Shown: positions 22,597 through 34,868 of the stretch, piece after piece | Numbering within the stretch: position 1 is the first letter of the stretch | Layout: the number at the start of each line of letters is the position of its first letter | Assembly (NCBI GenBank): GCA_028554795.2 | Contig: CM068838.1 | Span: forward strand, 129,243,428 to 129,307,427 | DNA length: 64,000 nucleotides | Direction of reading: 5' to 3' | DNA from: Sinohyriopsis cumingii | Taxonomy: Eukaryota; Mollusca; Bivalvia; Unionida; Unionidae | Program-made: the position numbers and the translations under genes | Notes under the pieces: generated by a model | Seen by the model: the letters and a program-made list of their open reading frames with translations, nothing else | What the model was told of the DNA's origin: nothing | Databases searched by the model: none

Positions 22597-23089
22597 TTGT
22601 CTGAATCTTACACGATTGGGTCATAAGAAAATAAAATCCAATTTTCATGCTTGTGTGAAAAGCCGATTTGGTTATTTTATCTGCTACATATTGTACACCC
22701 CCCTCCCGATTGATACCGAAATACTTGGCAGCTGCGTTCATTGACTTAAATATTATCTTTTTACCCGTTTCAATATTGAAAGATTTAACCGTCCAGTCCC
22801 CCACGTGCAGAATTCTCACTCTGTTTGATAGCTTGAAGGTTCTGTAAAGAATTATTTTTTTAACCGAGTCAATATGAGCGATCACAAGACCATCTTTGAT
22901 CACCCCGTGAAAAGTCTCGAATATAAATCTATGACAGTAAGACCTTTTTTCTCAACATTAAATCTAAGATAAAAAGCATTATTAACAGTGCCAACTGGCT
23001 TTTTTTAGTCGACAGTGTCTATTAACACCATCACGAGATGCCTCATAATTCTTGATGATAGGATGTCTGACAAATTCTTTTTGCTCCAT
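22597..23089 (-). pseudogene. HNH/NUMOD endonuclease-like gene, broken
   Basis: The minus strand starts at ATG 23,089. About 35 codons later (near 22,980) it is frameshifted, then continues with CHRFIFETFHGVIKDGLVI, the beginning of an HNH_3-like core. There the usual Asp-His pair reads Ala-His (VIAHIDS). The C-terminal part, SMNAAAKYFGINREGGVQYV, resembles the NUMOD1 helix-turn-helix DNA-binding repeat. Such genes are usually homing or free-standing nucleases in phages and large DNA viruses. The 3' end abuts the LINE tail repeat, which may have replaced the original stop. Confidence 0.6.
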
Positions 23090-23431
23090 TTATATATGTA
23101 ATATTATTTGTTTAAATCATTATTTGCTTAAATTATAATTTGTCTTTACAAATCTAGCTATATAATCTTCAGGGTTTCTTATAACTTTGACAGAGCAGAG
23201 TCGTTAATTTTGTAATCATAATATCGTTTTAGTTCTCTATATATTTTACCACCACGTTGCACACACAACTGCGTTTTCCCTCTAACTCCAACACCACATC
23301 GTAAACACGGCTTTTGGACCAAGACTTCCTCTCCTTACACTTTGCGAAAGTTGTCCGCATAATTAATTTACGCAAGATTTGTTACAAGGGGTTAAAGACC
23401 CTACCATCAACCACTTGCACTGATTTCTTAT
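23090..23431. other. Divergent intergenic region, possible promoters
   Basis: AT-rich gap between the minus-strand HNH/NUMOD gene and the plus-strand replication gene. TATATA-rich stretches lie near both starts (23,090-23,105 and 23,440-23,452). Confidence 0.4.
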
Positions 23432-26400
23432 TTGAGTCATCATATATATAATATTTTTTATTTAAATACTTCTCTTGATTATAATATGAACGAATTTGAG
23501 AGATTATCCAAGATCAAGCCTTCTAAAGATACATTTAATCTTGGTAGAATATCCCCTGACTTAGCAATAAAAACTCTGGTTGATCTGAAGAATAAAAGTT
23601 TGATTAACAAAATTAATGATGCCAAGAAGGAATTTAGCAAAGATGGCGCATCTCACGTATGGTCAACGTTCAAAATCACCGATGGTGTTGATGCTAAACG
23701 ACAAACGAGCGGCAACTATCATGAATTATCTCGACAATCGAAAATATTTTTTCAGAATAAAATTTGTTGTACTAGCAGAAACATATAATTGGATTATTCG
23801 TGACAAATATGATCCTGTCCTTCATAACGAAAAAATGGCCATACTGAGTAAAAGTTCCAAAAAAGGAATGTTGACTGGTATTGACAAACCGTATTATTAA
23901 AGAGGGTATCCTGTAACAGCAGTTATTTATGGAATTTATCCGATAAATGAAAAACTCAGTGTAGCCGAACGAGTAATCGAACATTTTACAAATGCGATGC
24001 GTGGAAATGGGTTAACGGATATACGACGTGAAAAAAATAAACAAATGGGGTGACTTAGTTAAGGATACCGGAGCTGCAATAAATGATGTCGCTAAGTTAG
24101 AGAAAACACTAAAATTCCCAGTAACAGTAGCAAAGATAACATGGGAGATTTTGCACGACTCGAAACATTATAAAAAGGGAGGGGCTCCCGTTGAAATTAT
24201 TGATCATAAAGCAAACGCGTGGACCAGCGCAGTCATAATATTTCCACGAGATCGAACCGTAAGATTTTACCCAGAGAAAGACTCTGGAAGAAACATGTTT
24301 GATTTTATTCAGGAAATAAGTAAAAACGATGCTGTGTCAGAGTTCAGATGATGAAAAATATGATCAAGTTGTGAGACTAACGGCGAAATATTTCGTAAAC
24401 AATCTCTCCACAAAGAAATAAAAAACGAAAAATCTTGCGCAGAAATTTTCAACAGAGAATATTGATCAATTACTAAATAATTGTTTTACAGTTCCGTCAG
24501 TTGCAGCTCACTTTGCAAGAGAGAAAAATTCGTGGAAGCCAACACGATTTGAACTTTTCGAAGACGTACAGTTAAGTTGCTGTGAACACGGACACTGTAG
24601 ATTATAGAATGCCAAGTATAATTACAACGACGTTATTTCGTGGATATGGTAGCGTGCTATCCGGGAAGATTTCTTGGCTTCGGAGAATGTTCTGGATATT
24701 TTAAAGATTTGGACACCCCACAAACGAGATGACTAGAGTATCGATAAAAGGACCACTACCCTATTTTGATCTAACCGGATTCGCTCGTATTGTATCATTC
24801 GAGTTTGCTAAAGGTCTTCATCCTATTTGTTATATTTGGTTTGGTAGGCACTTTTCAGAAAAACGCTGGGCACCAATAGTTTTATTACGATATATGATTG
24901 ATTGTAAAATACTGATATTGCTGATTGTAAGTGAAGCAATTATATCATATCGGAAGCAGACAAAAGTTTGGTTACCACCACCTGATGATGATAAAACCGC
25001 AAAAGATCTCGGTAAATTTACTCAAAGTGGGGCATATGATCAAAAACGACATTATGCACGACTAATTCTAGATGATGATGAATATGATTTTATAATCGCT
25101 GATGCAATAAAGAGAGATATATTTGTAAGTCGAGGAAACGGTCATTTATCTGACGAAACACGGTTAGGTACAATTGTTGGTTATTTGATGGTGAGTCACC
25201 TCAGTTTACTCATTTAAGATCTTCAATGCTCGCTTATGTTTCTATAAATTTATTATCGATGATAAATAGATTCCCTACAACTGCAGTCAGAGCTGCCACG
25301 GATTCATTTTATATCGAAAAAAATATTCAGAATTACTGACTCGTTTTACAAGTACTGATGCATCATGGGGTTCGTGCAGAATAAAACAAGAAATGTTATA
25401 TAATTATTCTGAATCCGCAGATGTTGCAATTATATATATTTATTACAATAATAATCAGATATCAGAATAATCGTCTGCGGCATCTGTGTATGATCCAGTA
25501 TCCAGACACAAAATTGTTTATCTAAACGGACCGGGAGGTTCTGGTAAGACGACTCGAGCGATCGAATTATTTCAACAGAGTTCGGAGGATATGGTTGATT
25601 AACACCTACACACAGACTCGCAAGAGAAATGAAACAACGAGGAGTGCAATCATGTACTTATCATAGCTTTTTGCGATACAAGGGTGACGCATGGACTCCT
25701 GATCGAATGGGAAAGAAATATATTCCAAAGATCATCATTTGGGATGAGATATGTACAGTATCTAGAGATATATTAAAAATGTTTCTCGATTTGGCTGTTA
25801 TTGAAAAATACAGTTGTGTTCATGTGCGGGGATCATGGTCAACCACCGCCGTTTGTTGGGTTATCTCCACACGGGTGGCTAAAAAAAATTGTGGATTTTT
25901 ACGAGGAGATAACTGATGATCACAGATCTCTTGATGTAGAATTAAGGTGGTTTAAGAAATTAATCAGACTACAACCGAATAAAATTCAATGTGAAGTAAT
26001 GCGTAAAATAATTTCAGAAACTTCCATGAACGACTTTCTCCAAATGTGGAGAACAAATAATTTGATAGCAGCAAGTAGAAAGATAGTTCGTGATACACTT
26101 CAACAGCGGTTATTTGAAAACATAAAGAAAAGTTTTCGGATTTACGTGTACCGTTGTCTTATAGACCAGCTGATACACGACGACAGAAATATGTAACAGA
26201 AGTATCCAAGCATTGATATACCAGGACAGGCTGAGAAACAAAATCCCGTATTAAATGATGTTGTTTTGGTTGATGTCAGTGTTGTCGGGGATGCTCTACG
26301 CGATGATAAATCCCCGTGGACGTTAGGATACGCAATGACAATTCACTCATCTAAGGGGTTAACCATCTCTGATACTCGAGTATGGATTGTCGATGATCGT

Positions 26401-26791
26401 GTCGAGTGGTCAAACTTAGTTTATCTCGCAGTGTCTCTAGGCAGAAGAATATCTCAGCTACGGAGAATCGTCATAGAAGCTACAGAAACCATCAATGATG
26501 TCCTCGATACATGTCGAGGCGATAGTCATATAGTAAGAAAAAATTAGCCGGTTATAAACAAAGTGACAAAAAAAAAAACGAGACTTTCATCTAGATGTTG
26601 AATTTATCATAGCGCTGACACAACAGCAGAATAATCACTGTGCGAGCTGTAATTGTATAATGTTATGGCAGTACTGGAGTAGTAATCCAAGACAATTTAC
26701 CGTAGATAGAAAAGATAGTAGTCTTGGTCATACACGAGAAAATGTGATGCTGACCTGTCTTGAATGCAATCGACGTCGAGGTGCTAGTTAA
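23432..26791 (+). pseudogene. Family B DNA polymerase / SF1 helicase / HNH replication gene, broken
   Basis: At least eight readings in successive frames form one colinear gene of about 1,100 codons. The N-terminal part (23,432-24,350) is not recognised. Polymerase motif A, VDMVACYPGRFLG, is at 24,640-24,678. The following palm segment is at 24,729-25,217, and a motif C-like ATDSFYIEK is at 25,295-25,321. The helicase has the P-loop GPGGSGKTT at 25,528-25,554, Walker B IIIWDEICTV around 25,731-25,760, motif III GDHGQPPP near 25,828 and motif VI TIHSSKGLTI near 26,338. The HNH domain is at 26,582-26,791, with Cys pairs at 26,639 and 26,756. Frame changes lie near 23,760, 24,000, 24,355-24,640, 24,700, 25,200, 25,340, 25,590, 25,810, 26,200 and 26,545. 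The whole would be a fused viral replicase; fusion is inferred from colinearity and lack of intervening starts. Confidence 0.7.
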
Positions 26792-27313
26792 GTGAATGCG
26801 GCGGTAATTGTGTATCTTCAGGAATTACTGGTAATTGTTCACGTATAAATCCGCGTTGAGGAGCAGTTGAATCTAATCTGTGGACGAGATATTGAAAACG
26901 TAAAGCAAATGTTGTGGAGACCAAAACCATAAATGAAACGAAATGGTACTGTTAATTTAAAGGTCAGTCATCTGCAGAACACAAATCCGATGATTTGAAG
27001 ATAAAAGTAACTTGCAAAATTAAAGAGCGCCATACGAAGAAGAATAAAGTGAATTTCTATCCTCGGAAACACGTGTCACAACGGTATATCGGTATCTATG
27101 TTATATCTAAGAGCTTGGTAGAGACAAGCAATCCATTTATCTTCATGGTTTTCTACAATATTGCCATAAATAACGGAAATTCCTGCATGTGTTTTCACTG
27201 ATGCTTTAAGATTTGTAGTTAGAGAATCCCTATAGACTGTTAACAACCTAACGTGCCCGTGTGTGAAAGGGGAAGTCTCAACAAAATAATCCTTCTTGTA
27301 ATTGGATGCTCAT
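26784..27313 (-). pseudogene. Terminal minus-strand viral gene, unknown function (copy B)
   Basis: Same gene and same breaks as 205-734: ATG at 27,313-27,311, an early frameshift, a TGA at 27,078-27,076, and a final frame ending at 26,784. It overlaps the HNH stop by 8 bases, tail to tail. Coding sequence starts about 10 bases inside the inferred right end of the element, which leaves no room for a viral promoter and suggests terminal sequence was lost. Confidence 0.5.
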
Positions 27314-27953
27314 ACTAGGACTCTTCCCGGCCGGTAAATGACATTTCCTGGACCTTTTATTTTTTTTTCTGCTTTTTTAGTAGCTTCCAGTTTTTTATTT
27401 CAGATAGAAACTGACAAATACCTGGTCTGTTTCATTTGAAAGATAAACTTCAAAGGTATTGCCTAATGTTAATGTGATATAATTTACTTACCTATTTTAC
27501 AGTTAAAACTATACATTTATAGTTCTATATTTAATTCCCGAGAATAAAACAGGTTAAACAAAAAACTGAAGCTAATGTTCTGTCGTTTTGTTCATTGTCA
27601 TTTGACTTTCTGTTAGCCAAATATGTTCTGCTTACACAAATTTCTACATGAAAATTTGTTGAAGCCAATTGGAACTATTCAAAAATATTTTAAACTAAAT
27701 ATTAACTTCTCTATATTGACCACTCATTCAAATGCTTCATATTTGTTGCTGTATTTGTATTCATTTTTGTGTTAAGTATAGACATTCAAAACACATACGG
27801 CTTCCCTGAGCATCAGTCCCTTGTATTCCTCCTTCCGTTTCATGTCTTTATCAGTAGATGACATTTTGTAAACAAGTAGACGATTTATAGATAAACAACC
27901 TCTTTGCATTCTAACCAGTTACGATGTTCAAGCAGTGTGTGTGTGTGTGTGTG
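27314..27953. other. Block B left end, no gene
   Basis: Near-identical copy of 735-1,414, with a shortened T-run and GT tract (27,934-27,953). Confidence 0.6.
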
Positions 27954-27954
27954 A

Positions 27955-28254
27955 TTTCGATATTGAACGTAACTTTAACAACTTTTCAGACCTTTCGATA
28001 TGGTGTCTTCTGTGTGGCAGCTTATAGTAATATCAAACTCTGGGGCATGATGCCGCAGACATGCAGCATGGTGTCGCACCCAGCCACATTATTCTGACAT
28101 CAGGTCAACAGGTCCTGACATTAACCTCTTAATGCTGAGCGCTTATCGAGGCAGCTGACATTACCATTTTTATAAGTCTTTGATATGACTCGGCCGGTGT
28201 TAGAACCCGCGACCTCGTGCAATCGCTTTAAGCACTAGGCCGCCGGAGCGGTCC
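27955..28254 (-). mobile_element. tRNA-derived SINE, degraded (block B)
   Basis: Near-identical paralogue of 1,418-1,715, with the same decayed B box. Confidence 0.7.
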
Positions 28255-28366
28255 CATGCAGTGTCTGGATCGTAGTATGTTTGCATGTCTACAATTATGT
28301 TTTGTAGTATTATGTATGTATGTATGTATCTTTGTATGTACATATGTACGTGTGTGCGTGCGTAAA

Positions 28367-28400
<34 letters not shown>

Positions 28401-28654
28401 TGTGCGTGTGTAATTATGCATGTATATATGTATCCATTTATGTTTCTTTGAGTGTAAAACGTTACAAACCAAAATATAACAATGTGAAAGATCAAAACCT
28501 AATCTTTATTATAGCTTTATGTAAAGAAAATTATTATTCACTTTAGATACCCATACTTACAGATCAAATTTTTATTAATTATAAGATACTATCATTAGGA
28601 AGTAAAATATATTAATATATATGGATATATTTCTTTCTTACGCAAACAGTATTT

Positions 28655-29269
28655 CTATTGAAACGAAAGGTATCCACCTAACTGAGTCCCGCTTTTATGA
28701 AAACTTCGAAAGATGTTTCCTGAAATTCTTCCTTTGTGGTTATTGCTCATAGGTTCAGAGCCGTTATAGATATCTGCCTTGTATCCGCCTAATGCTCCTC
28801 TTCCGTTAATATTACCGATTGATCTGTCCAAGACATAGCTACTTCCATCGTTCCGGCTGTTCCCTTGTATGGCACTATGCCCGATGTCCGAGTTTCCATA
28901 ATCTCTGGAGCCATCCCAGCTTTGTTCTCCGTATTGGTCTTTGTGTATGATCGGTTCGTCATAGCTGTTTGCTCCGTTTCCGATTGATATTCCTCTTTCT
29001 TTGGTATTGCCGACTGATCTGTCTAAGACATAGCTGCCTCCATTGTGCGGGTAGTCCAACGGTCCGCCGTTATACCCTAAGTCCCAGTTACCATAGTTTC
29101 TGGTCCCGTCCAAGCCATGTGCTCCGGATCTGTCTCCTAATATGTCCGGTCCGTGTCCATGTGCTCCGGATCTGTCTCCTAATATGTCCGGTCCGTGTCC
29201 AGTAGGTCTCGGAAAACCGCTGACTAAGACAGCGAGGCCCAACAACAATGCAATGGCAAGGAGGTTCAT
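28655..29269 (-). CDS. Secreted Gly/Asp/Ser/Asn-rich repeat protein (copy B)
   Basis: 204 residues from ATG 29,269, with the same signal peptide, the same double 13-residue repeat and the same two ~62-residue repeats as copy A. By eye the coding sequences differ at six bases. Five change the protein (four codons: Ser/Arg, Arg/Lys, Asp/Asn and Asp/Ser) and one is silent. Both copies stay open, although their surroundings hold dead elements only, which argues that at least one is a real gene. No TATA box can be told from the (TA)n tract that starts 32 bases upstream. Confidence 0.75.
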   Translation of the reverse strand: MNLLAIALLLGLAVLVSGFPRPTGHGPDILGDRSGAHGHGPDILGDRSGAHGLDGTRNYGNWDLGYNGGPLDYPHNGGSYVLDRSVGNTKERGISIGNGANSYDEPIIHKDQYGEQSWDGSRDYGNSDIGHSAIQGNSRNDGSSYVLDRSIGNINGRGALGGYKADIYNGSEPMSNNHKGRISGNIFRSFHKSGTQLGGYLSFQ

Positions 29270-29300
29270 CTCTGCGTGCTGCTCCCTATTGATGAAATGC

Positions 29301-29301
<1 letters not shown>

Positions 29302-29355
<54 letters not shown>
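29302..29355. repeat. (TA)n tract upstream of secreted-protein gene B
   Basis: 54 bases, against 163 bases at the same place in copy A. Confidence 0.95.
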
Positions 29356-29358
<3 letters not shown>

Positions 29359-30299
29359 AAACTGAATGTGCAGACGAGTAGCTTTGCTTCAGCATTTGTA
29401 TATTAGTATGCAGATTACTTGATATATACATAGTCGGTGTCTCTTCCAATAGCGATTAATCTCACCTTTTTCTTAATACTCTCGACGCAAAATGTGTGTA
29501 TCTAAGACCTTTCTGTATATATATATGGAAGGAAGACAATGCTGTAAAGTATAAATGAAATGAATTTTTAAATATATAAATGATAGGAGGACCCCAAAAT
29601 CTTACCTTGTCGAAGGCAACAATCTTCCAAACACTTTATGACTCTTGTAGCTTGGACGTTTTATACTGATTCCATGAAGTGATATTTCTGCGTTCGTCAT
29701 GACTACCGGCATCATTTACAACAAGCGCCTCGGGCAAAATGTAATCAATCACCCATAATCTTATGCCGAGTGGAAACGGAAATAAGTGCTAAATTTCTGT
29801 TCCACTTTACTTGAACTGCGTCATGTTATATCACAATTTGGGACTAACTCTGTAACTTATGATAAAATTCATATTGATTATGGAATATTTATCACAACCT
29901 TTACGTCAGAGAAACTAACATTTATTGGCCTTAATCAGCAAACAAAATCACCTAAATAAATCTCACCTCAATTCTTTAAGTATAGTTACGGTTCAAAACT
30001 ACTTTAATACACTCAAAAGAATGTAATCTATCCACAACCGTTGACCACATTTGTATCCACACTCGATTATCACTGTCACCCTGACTTATCCAAACATTCC
30101 AATATCGATATTTTGTTAATATCATTTTGACATCTAAAGCCAATAATTACAATTCTCACCTGACTTCAATTGAAGATTTAACATTGATTTGGGAATCTTC
30201 TACATAGCATAAGTAAATCCCAAATATGTAGTTAAGAATTCGAATGTACCGAACATTGTTTCTAGTTCATTCTTTCTAATAGGTAAAAAAATAAATATT
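29356..30299. other. Block B spacer with the identity breakpoint
   Basis: Near identity to 2,957-3,865 ends at about 30,261. No gene seen. Confidence 0.6.
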
Positions 30300-30540
30300 A
30301 GCCCCGAGTAATCCCGTAGTCTAAGGCGACTGCCTCTACATACACACTGACACAATATTTCGTACACATCTCATTTCTGTGCACATGGTTCGAGTCTCAG
30401 TTCGATCATAGTGAGTTTGTGAGAAAGCTTTGCGTTAGTTTTGCATGGAGACTGTGTCTTCCTGGGTCCACCCTCCATCAAATACACTGACCGCCATGTA
30501 GGACCTATCATGTGCTGACCAACCACACAAATTGCTGGGT
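30300..30540 (+). mobile_element. SINE of the second family (block B)
   Basis: Diverged paralogue of 3,903-4,147. The head reads CCCGTAGTCTAAGGCGACTG and the body contains AGAAAGCTTTGCGTTAG. Confidence 0.6.
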
Positions 30541-31234
30541 TTCTCAATAAATACACCACACGATCTTGTTTATCATGGTATTGTTTAGTTTTTGTGGTTT
30601 AGCATCGGATATTAAAGCAAGAATGAAAGATTTAAGTAAACAACATTGTTATAAAAGAAACTAAGAGAAAAAAATAGAGCCAGGATGTTGGTCAGTCCCC
30701 TTCCTAAAACATTAAACTTTGTCAACAAGTTTAGTGAAAAACTTTTATTCTACATTCAGTTGAAGTATACATGTTTACCTCCACTAATTATGAGGAGAAT
30801 GTTTAATATTAAATGATAGAGAAATATTAGCTATGTATTATGTTGTATGGATAATAAATGTCGTCAGTCAGGCCATAATTTTGGACAAAGGTCAGTTGCA
30901 AAATATAAATATATAAATATATATAATATAATATAGATTCATTGAGAAAAGCCAAAGAAGCCCCATATTGAATATTCATCACAGTAGAACCTCACATTCT
31001 GCTTTCCTTCTAGGATCTGAAAAATCAACATGGACTCTTTAAAATGTACTTAGCTTTTGCTGCTGGATAGGCTTTTACTTTCTGACTCATGTAACCAAGC
31101 AATGTTTCAGTAGAAACATACAGGCCAAGGATTTATAATGTTTCGATTTAGTCCGATAATTAAGAACCAAGCCTTTACTGATATTGAATGAACCTTTAGG
31201 GATGATTTATTCTATTCTTTAAAATATTCACTTT
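30541..31234. other. Block B spacer
   Basis: Diverged copy of 4,148-4,837. No gene seen. Confidence 0.5.
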
Positions 31235-31456
31235 GTGCCGACATTTATTTCCAAACTCATCGATGAATATATTAGACGCTTACTGGTATTACACGATCAG
31301 CTGAGTGGTCCATTGGGCAATATGTACAAGTGTTTTCAGATGAAATCTTATCTTGGACAAGCTGTAAATGTGCGTGGAACTAGACAAGCAAACACAATAT
31401 GCCATCTCGAATTTCTTGTATATATAAGACGAGAACTAGGGATACACCATTTATAG
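31235..31456 (+). other. Coding-like conserved segment (copy B)
   Basis: 73-residue frame with LSGPLGNMYKCF, the counterpart of 4,838-5,131. It ends earlier than copy A and is probably decayed. Confidence 0.3.
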
Positions 31457-31970
31457 CGAAAAAGAGCTCAGCAACACCGCAAACCAAATTATTGCATTCT
31501 CGTGAAACACCCTGGTGATGTTTTCAGCGTCTTTTGAACTCAACTTTAATCGGATAAAATTTTATAGATCTTCACCCGTGTGGAGGAATCCCGGTTGCCT
31601 CCTGCGACATAACCGTATAGCACTATAATGTACCAATATATTTTTATTTGTGGTGCCAGTCTAGAGCAAACTTTAGCAAGCTACACAAAGTCAGTATCCT
31701 CAGAGCGTTTGAAATGTAGCGTATCTGCATACTACATTTGAGAATTAAGGTCTATAAAGGCCTTTTTTATAAAAAAAAATTGTGCTTCATTATTTCTTTT
31801 ATATTTTCTATGTCATAAGTTGGATTTAGTCATTTTTCAATTCTTTTAGAATAGAAATGATGGTATGAAGAAAAAGAAAGGCGTATTTTTACTGCAATCT
31901 GAAACCACATACCAGCTGTTGCCTGATTAATTCAAAATTAATTTTCGCAATTTTTATGTATGTATGTATG

Positions 31971-32002
<32 letters not shown>

Positions 32003-32339
32003 CCTAAACAAAACCGTTAGTCCCAATCCAAGAGTCATAACAATTTAAAATTGTAGTTGATGAAATAGACATGCCCTTGCAAATATTAATAAATAAATCA
32101 TGTGAAATCATTATCCTCTACGAACATTGAAATCGTACACGTGTCTGAATAAGGAGACAAAGAGCGATCGTCTAATTAAAGGCCAATCAATTTATCTAAC
32201 GAGTACAAACCCGAATAATTTAAATCGGTCATAAGTTTTTGCACGCAAATTTATCCGTTTTGTCTTATTACTAGCCTGGATTTTCTCCAGGTCGTTCAAA
32301 CAACTCGTAAATTAATTCAAAATTATCCCAAACTATTTT
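31457..32339. other. Block B spacer
   Basis: Diverged block sequence with an (ATGT)n repeat at 31,957-32,000. No gene seen. Confidence 0.5.
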
Positions 32340-32830
32340 TGTCTGTTTATACGAATACAATCACGTCTTTAACGTTCCCTGATAGCAGTAAAGATTTTGA
32401 TACGGTATTAATTAAGTGGTTGCTTTATAAGTTTAAAATATTTATTTGCCGTGAAATATGTATCATGGCTCCAAAGCTACTTATAAAACCGCAACCAGAG
32501 AGTTTTCATTCTATTAGACTTCACTACCAGCAAAATATCCAGTAACTGCAGTTGTTTCCAACGGTTCTGCGTTAAGGCCCTTACTATTATCTTTTTATGT
32601 CAGCGATACAAACGACAAATTTAAATCGATTTCCGATAATTTTTGTTCATGTTACTTCACATGAGATTTCAAAATTTAACTTTTCAATCTCTGTACTGAA
32701 CTTAGATACTCATGTAGTTCCCTCAAATCCGATCTTTACAGAAGGAATTTAGTTAACACTCACATATGTGCACGTGGGTATGACGACGAATATGCTGAGC
32801 ACTTTTTCTGTTGCCCCTTAATTTTTTAAT
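32340..32830 (+). mobile_element. Old non-LTR retrotransposon fragment (block B)
   Basis: Shorter version of the reverse-transcriptase remnant at 5,930-6,760, with TFPDSSKDFDTVLIKWLL near 32,370. The catalytic region is lost and the Cys/His end is deleted in part. Confidence 0.55.
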
Positions 32831-33073
32831 TTATTATCAGAAGTTACTTCGCTATATAGTTTGAGACACACGTTGTCTAATCCCGGGTTTGGCTCTGAAA
32901 AGTGTAGTCGAACTAAGCAGCTAAACAAATTAGGTCAAACTTCGAAATGTTCAGAAATATATGCACGTAAAAGGACGATTCTGCTACGGACCATTATATT
33001 CTAAGTAACAAATTTGTAAACATACGAAATGGACAAGGTGACTGTAACTTGTAAAATATATTCTCTCTCTCTC

Positions 33074-33113
<40 letters not shown>

Positions 33114-34645
33114 GTTATATAATTAACATCATGCCTATGTTTATTCCCTTTACATTGAAATGTTTCCTGTGCCAGGTAAGTTAATCAACTCATGTCCAAA
33201 TCCATATTATTTATCAAAACAATAAACGTATTTTTAAAACAATTATTATATTCCTGCGCGAGATTATGTGAGGCTGGCTTTGACTTTATCTTAAAACTAT
33301 ATGATCAGAAACAAAAGAAAGTGCGTGTAATTATGTAATAAAGGAATGTGGTACATATCAACGCTAAATAAAGTTGCTGACTTGTGTACTGTTGTGAGGT
33401 TGCAGTGTATAAAATATGCATAACACAGAGCACTACGAAGTGAGCACGCTCTCTCTCTCTCTCTCTCTCTCTCTCAGTAGTCCTCACTCTGTCTCTCTTC
33501 TACTGTTATAACTTATAGGCGGGCACGTACTGTGCAAGACTGAATTTGCCCGATAGGCATTTTTTGCTTGTCACTTGCGTTGTGGAAGTGGATTTGTAAA
33601 GCCGATAACGCTGTTAATGTGTTTGTGGATTTTTTGTCGTATTGTTTTAGTTAATACGTATTCATGTGTTAGGTTTAGGAAAAGACAAGTTGGCAATAAG
33701 CTTGAATTTATAATCTTATTCATTTCTCAACAGCCGGGTATTGGTTTGTAAAAAATTAAAAGACTATGCTTCTTCGTATGTTATAGTGATTCAGCAATAA
33801 ACGGTCAAATGTGATTTATATATGATAATAATAAGGTGACATGTTATGTTGGGTAACGCCCAGTTTTGTGAGTAATCATTACCTATTAATATGTTAAGAC
33901 TACCTCCTAATTTACCACACCAGCCCCACCCCATACACGTCATTTTACAGTTTGTAGGTGTAGGTTTGTAAGTGTTAGAATGAGTTTTGATCAGTCAAGG
34001 TAGGTGTTGACTATGGAGAGCAAACACGTTCAATCCAAATTACGTCTATATGATCATCCTATTTATTTAGCTATAGGCGCTGTTAATGGTACATCCTCCT
34101 TATATTCCATACGACATAGGGACATAATTAATGTTATATTCGCATTGTTCCCATAAGGTCATACCTAATAATTAATTCCCATTGAATCCCATAGGGTCAT
34201 GATTAACGTTAAAGCCCCAAAGATTTCCATTGGGTCATGCTTAATGTCATTTACCCTAGATCACCATAGCACGCTCTATCCGATACCATGCCGAATAACT
34301 ACTTACATGTTTGTATAAGTAATGATATGCACAAAACATATGTAAACATATTTGTCAACATCAAACTTTAATTTGAATCAAATTCATTTCAACATTAAAT
34401 TTATAGAAAAGTCTCGATATTTATGCTCCTTTTTGTCTTCTTGAACAAGGTCCTCACAGGTTTTAGATGCAAATATCAACATTCATATAATTTTCTTATA
34501 TGATAGGAATAGGAGAGTTATTTCCATAATTCATCGTACCAGTTTAATCGTGTTATACTTCGTAAGCTGAAATTTTAATGTAATATATTGCATGCGCTAA
34601 ATCACGGCCGAAAGATGGAAACATTCTGCACATATTTCCTCACCA
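32831..34645. other. Block B, no gene
   Basis: (CT)n repeats lie at 33,062-33,107 and 33,450-33,475. Short imperfect repeats of CCCATAGGGTCAT lie near 34,130-34,240. From 33,330 the sequence aligns with block C (57,580-58,550) but not with A. Confidence 0.5.
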
Positions 34646-34658
34646 TATATATATATAT

Positions 34659-34751
<93 letters not shown>
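34646..34751. repeat. (TA)n microsatellite
   Basis: About 106 bases of TA repeat with a GTATATG interruption, directly before a long hairpin. Confidence 0.95.
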
Positions 34752-34754
<3 letters not shown>

Positions 34755-34868
34755 CTGCATTTGTATGAGAAAACATGAACGAGTTTTTCGGATGGATATA
34801 CTGTACAACCTTGGGAGTGAAGTATATCCATCCGACAAAACTAATTCATATTTTCCCATCCAAATGCA
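34755..34868. repeat. Long near-perfect hairpin (~48 bp arms)
   Basis: The left arm, 34,755-34,802, begins CTGCATTTG and ends GGATGGATATACT. The right arm, 34,820-34,868, is its reverse complement with about seven mismatches or gaps. The loop is 17 bases. It sits at the end of a (TA)n tract. It could be a tiny foldback transposon or a hairpin RNA precursor; nothing here decides between them. Confidence 0.75.

Noticed and set aside
22517-22600. Leu/Ile-rich C-terminus of the HNH/NUMOD reading
   Set aside because: It is the translated (AAT)n/(AGT)n tail of the inserted LINE, not native protein.
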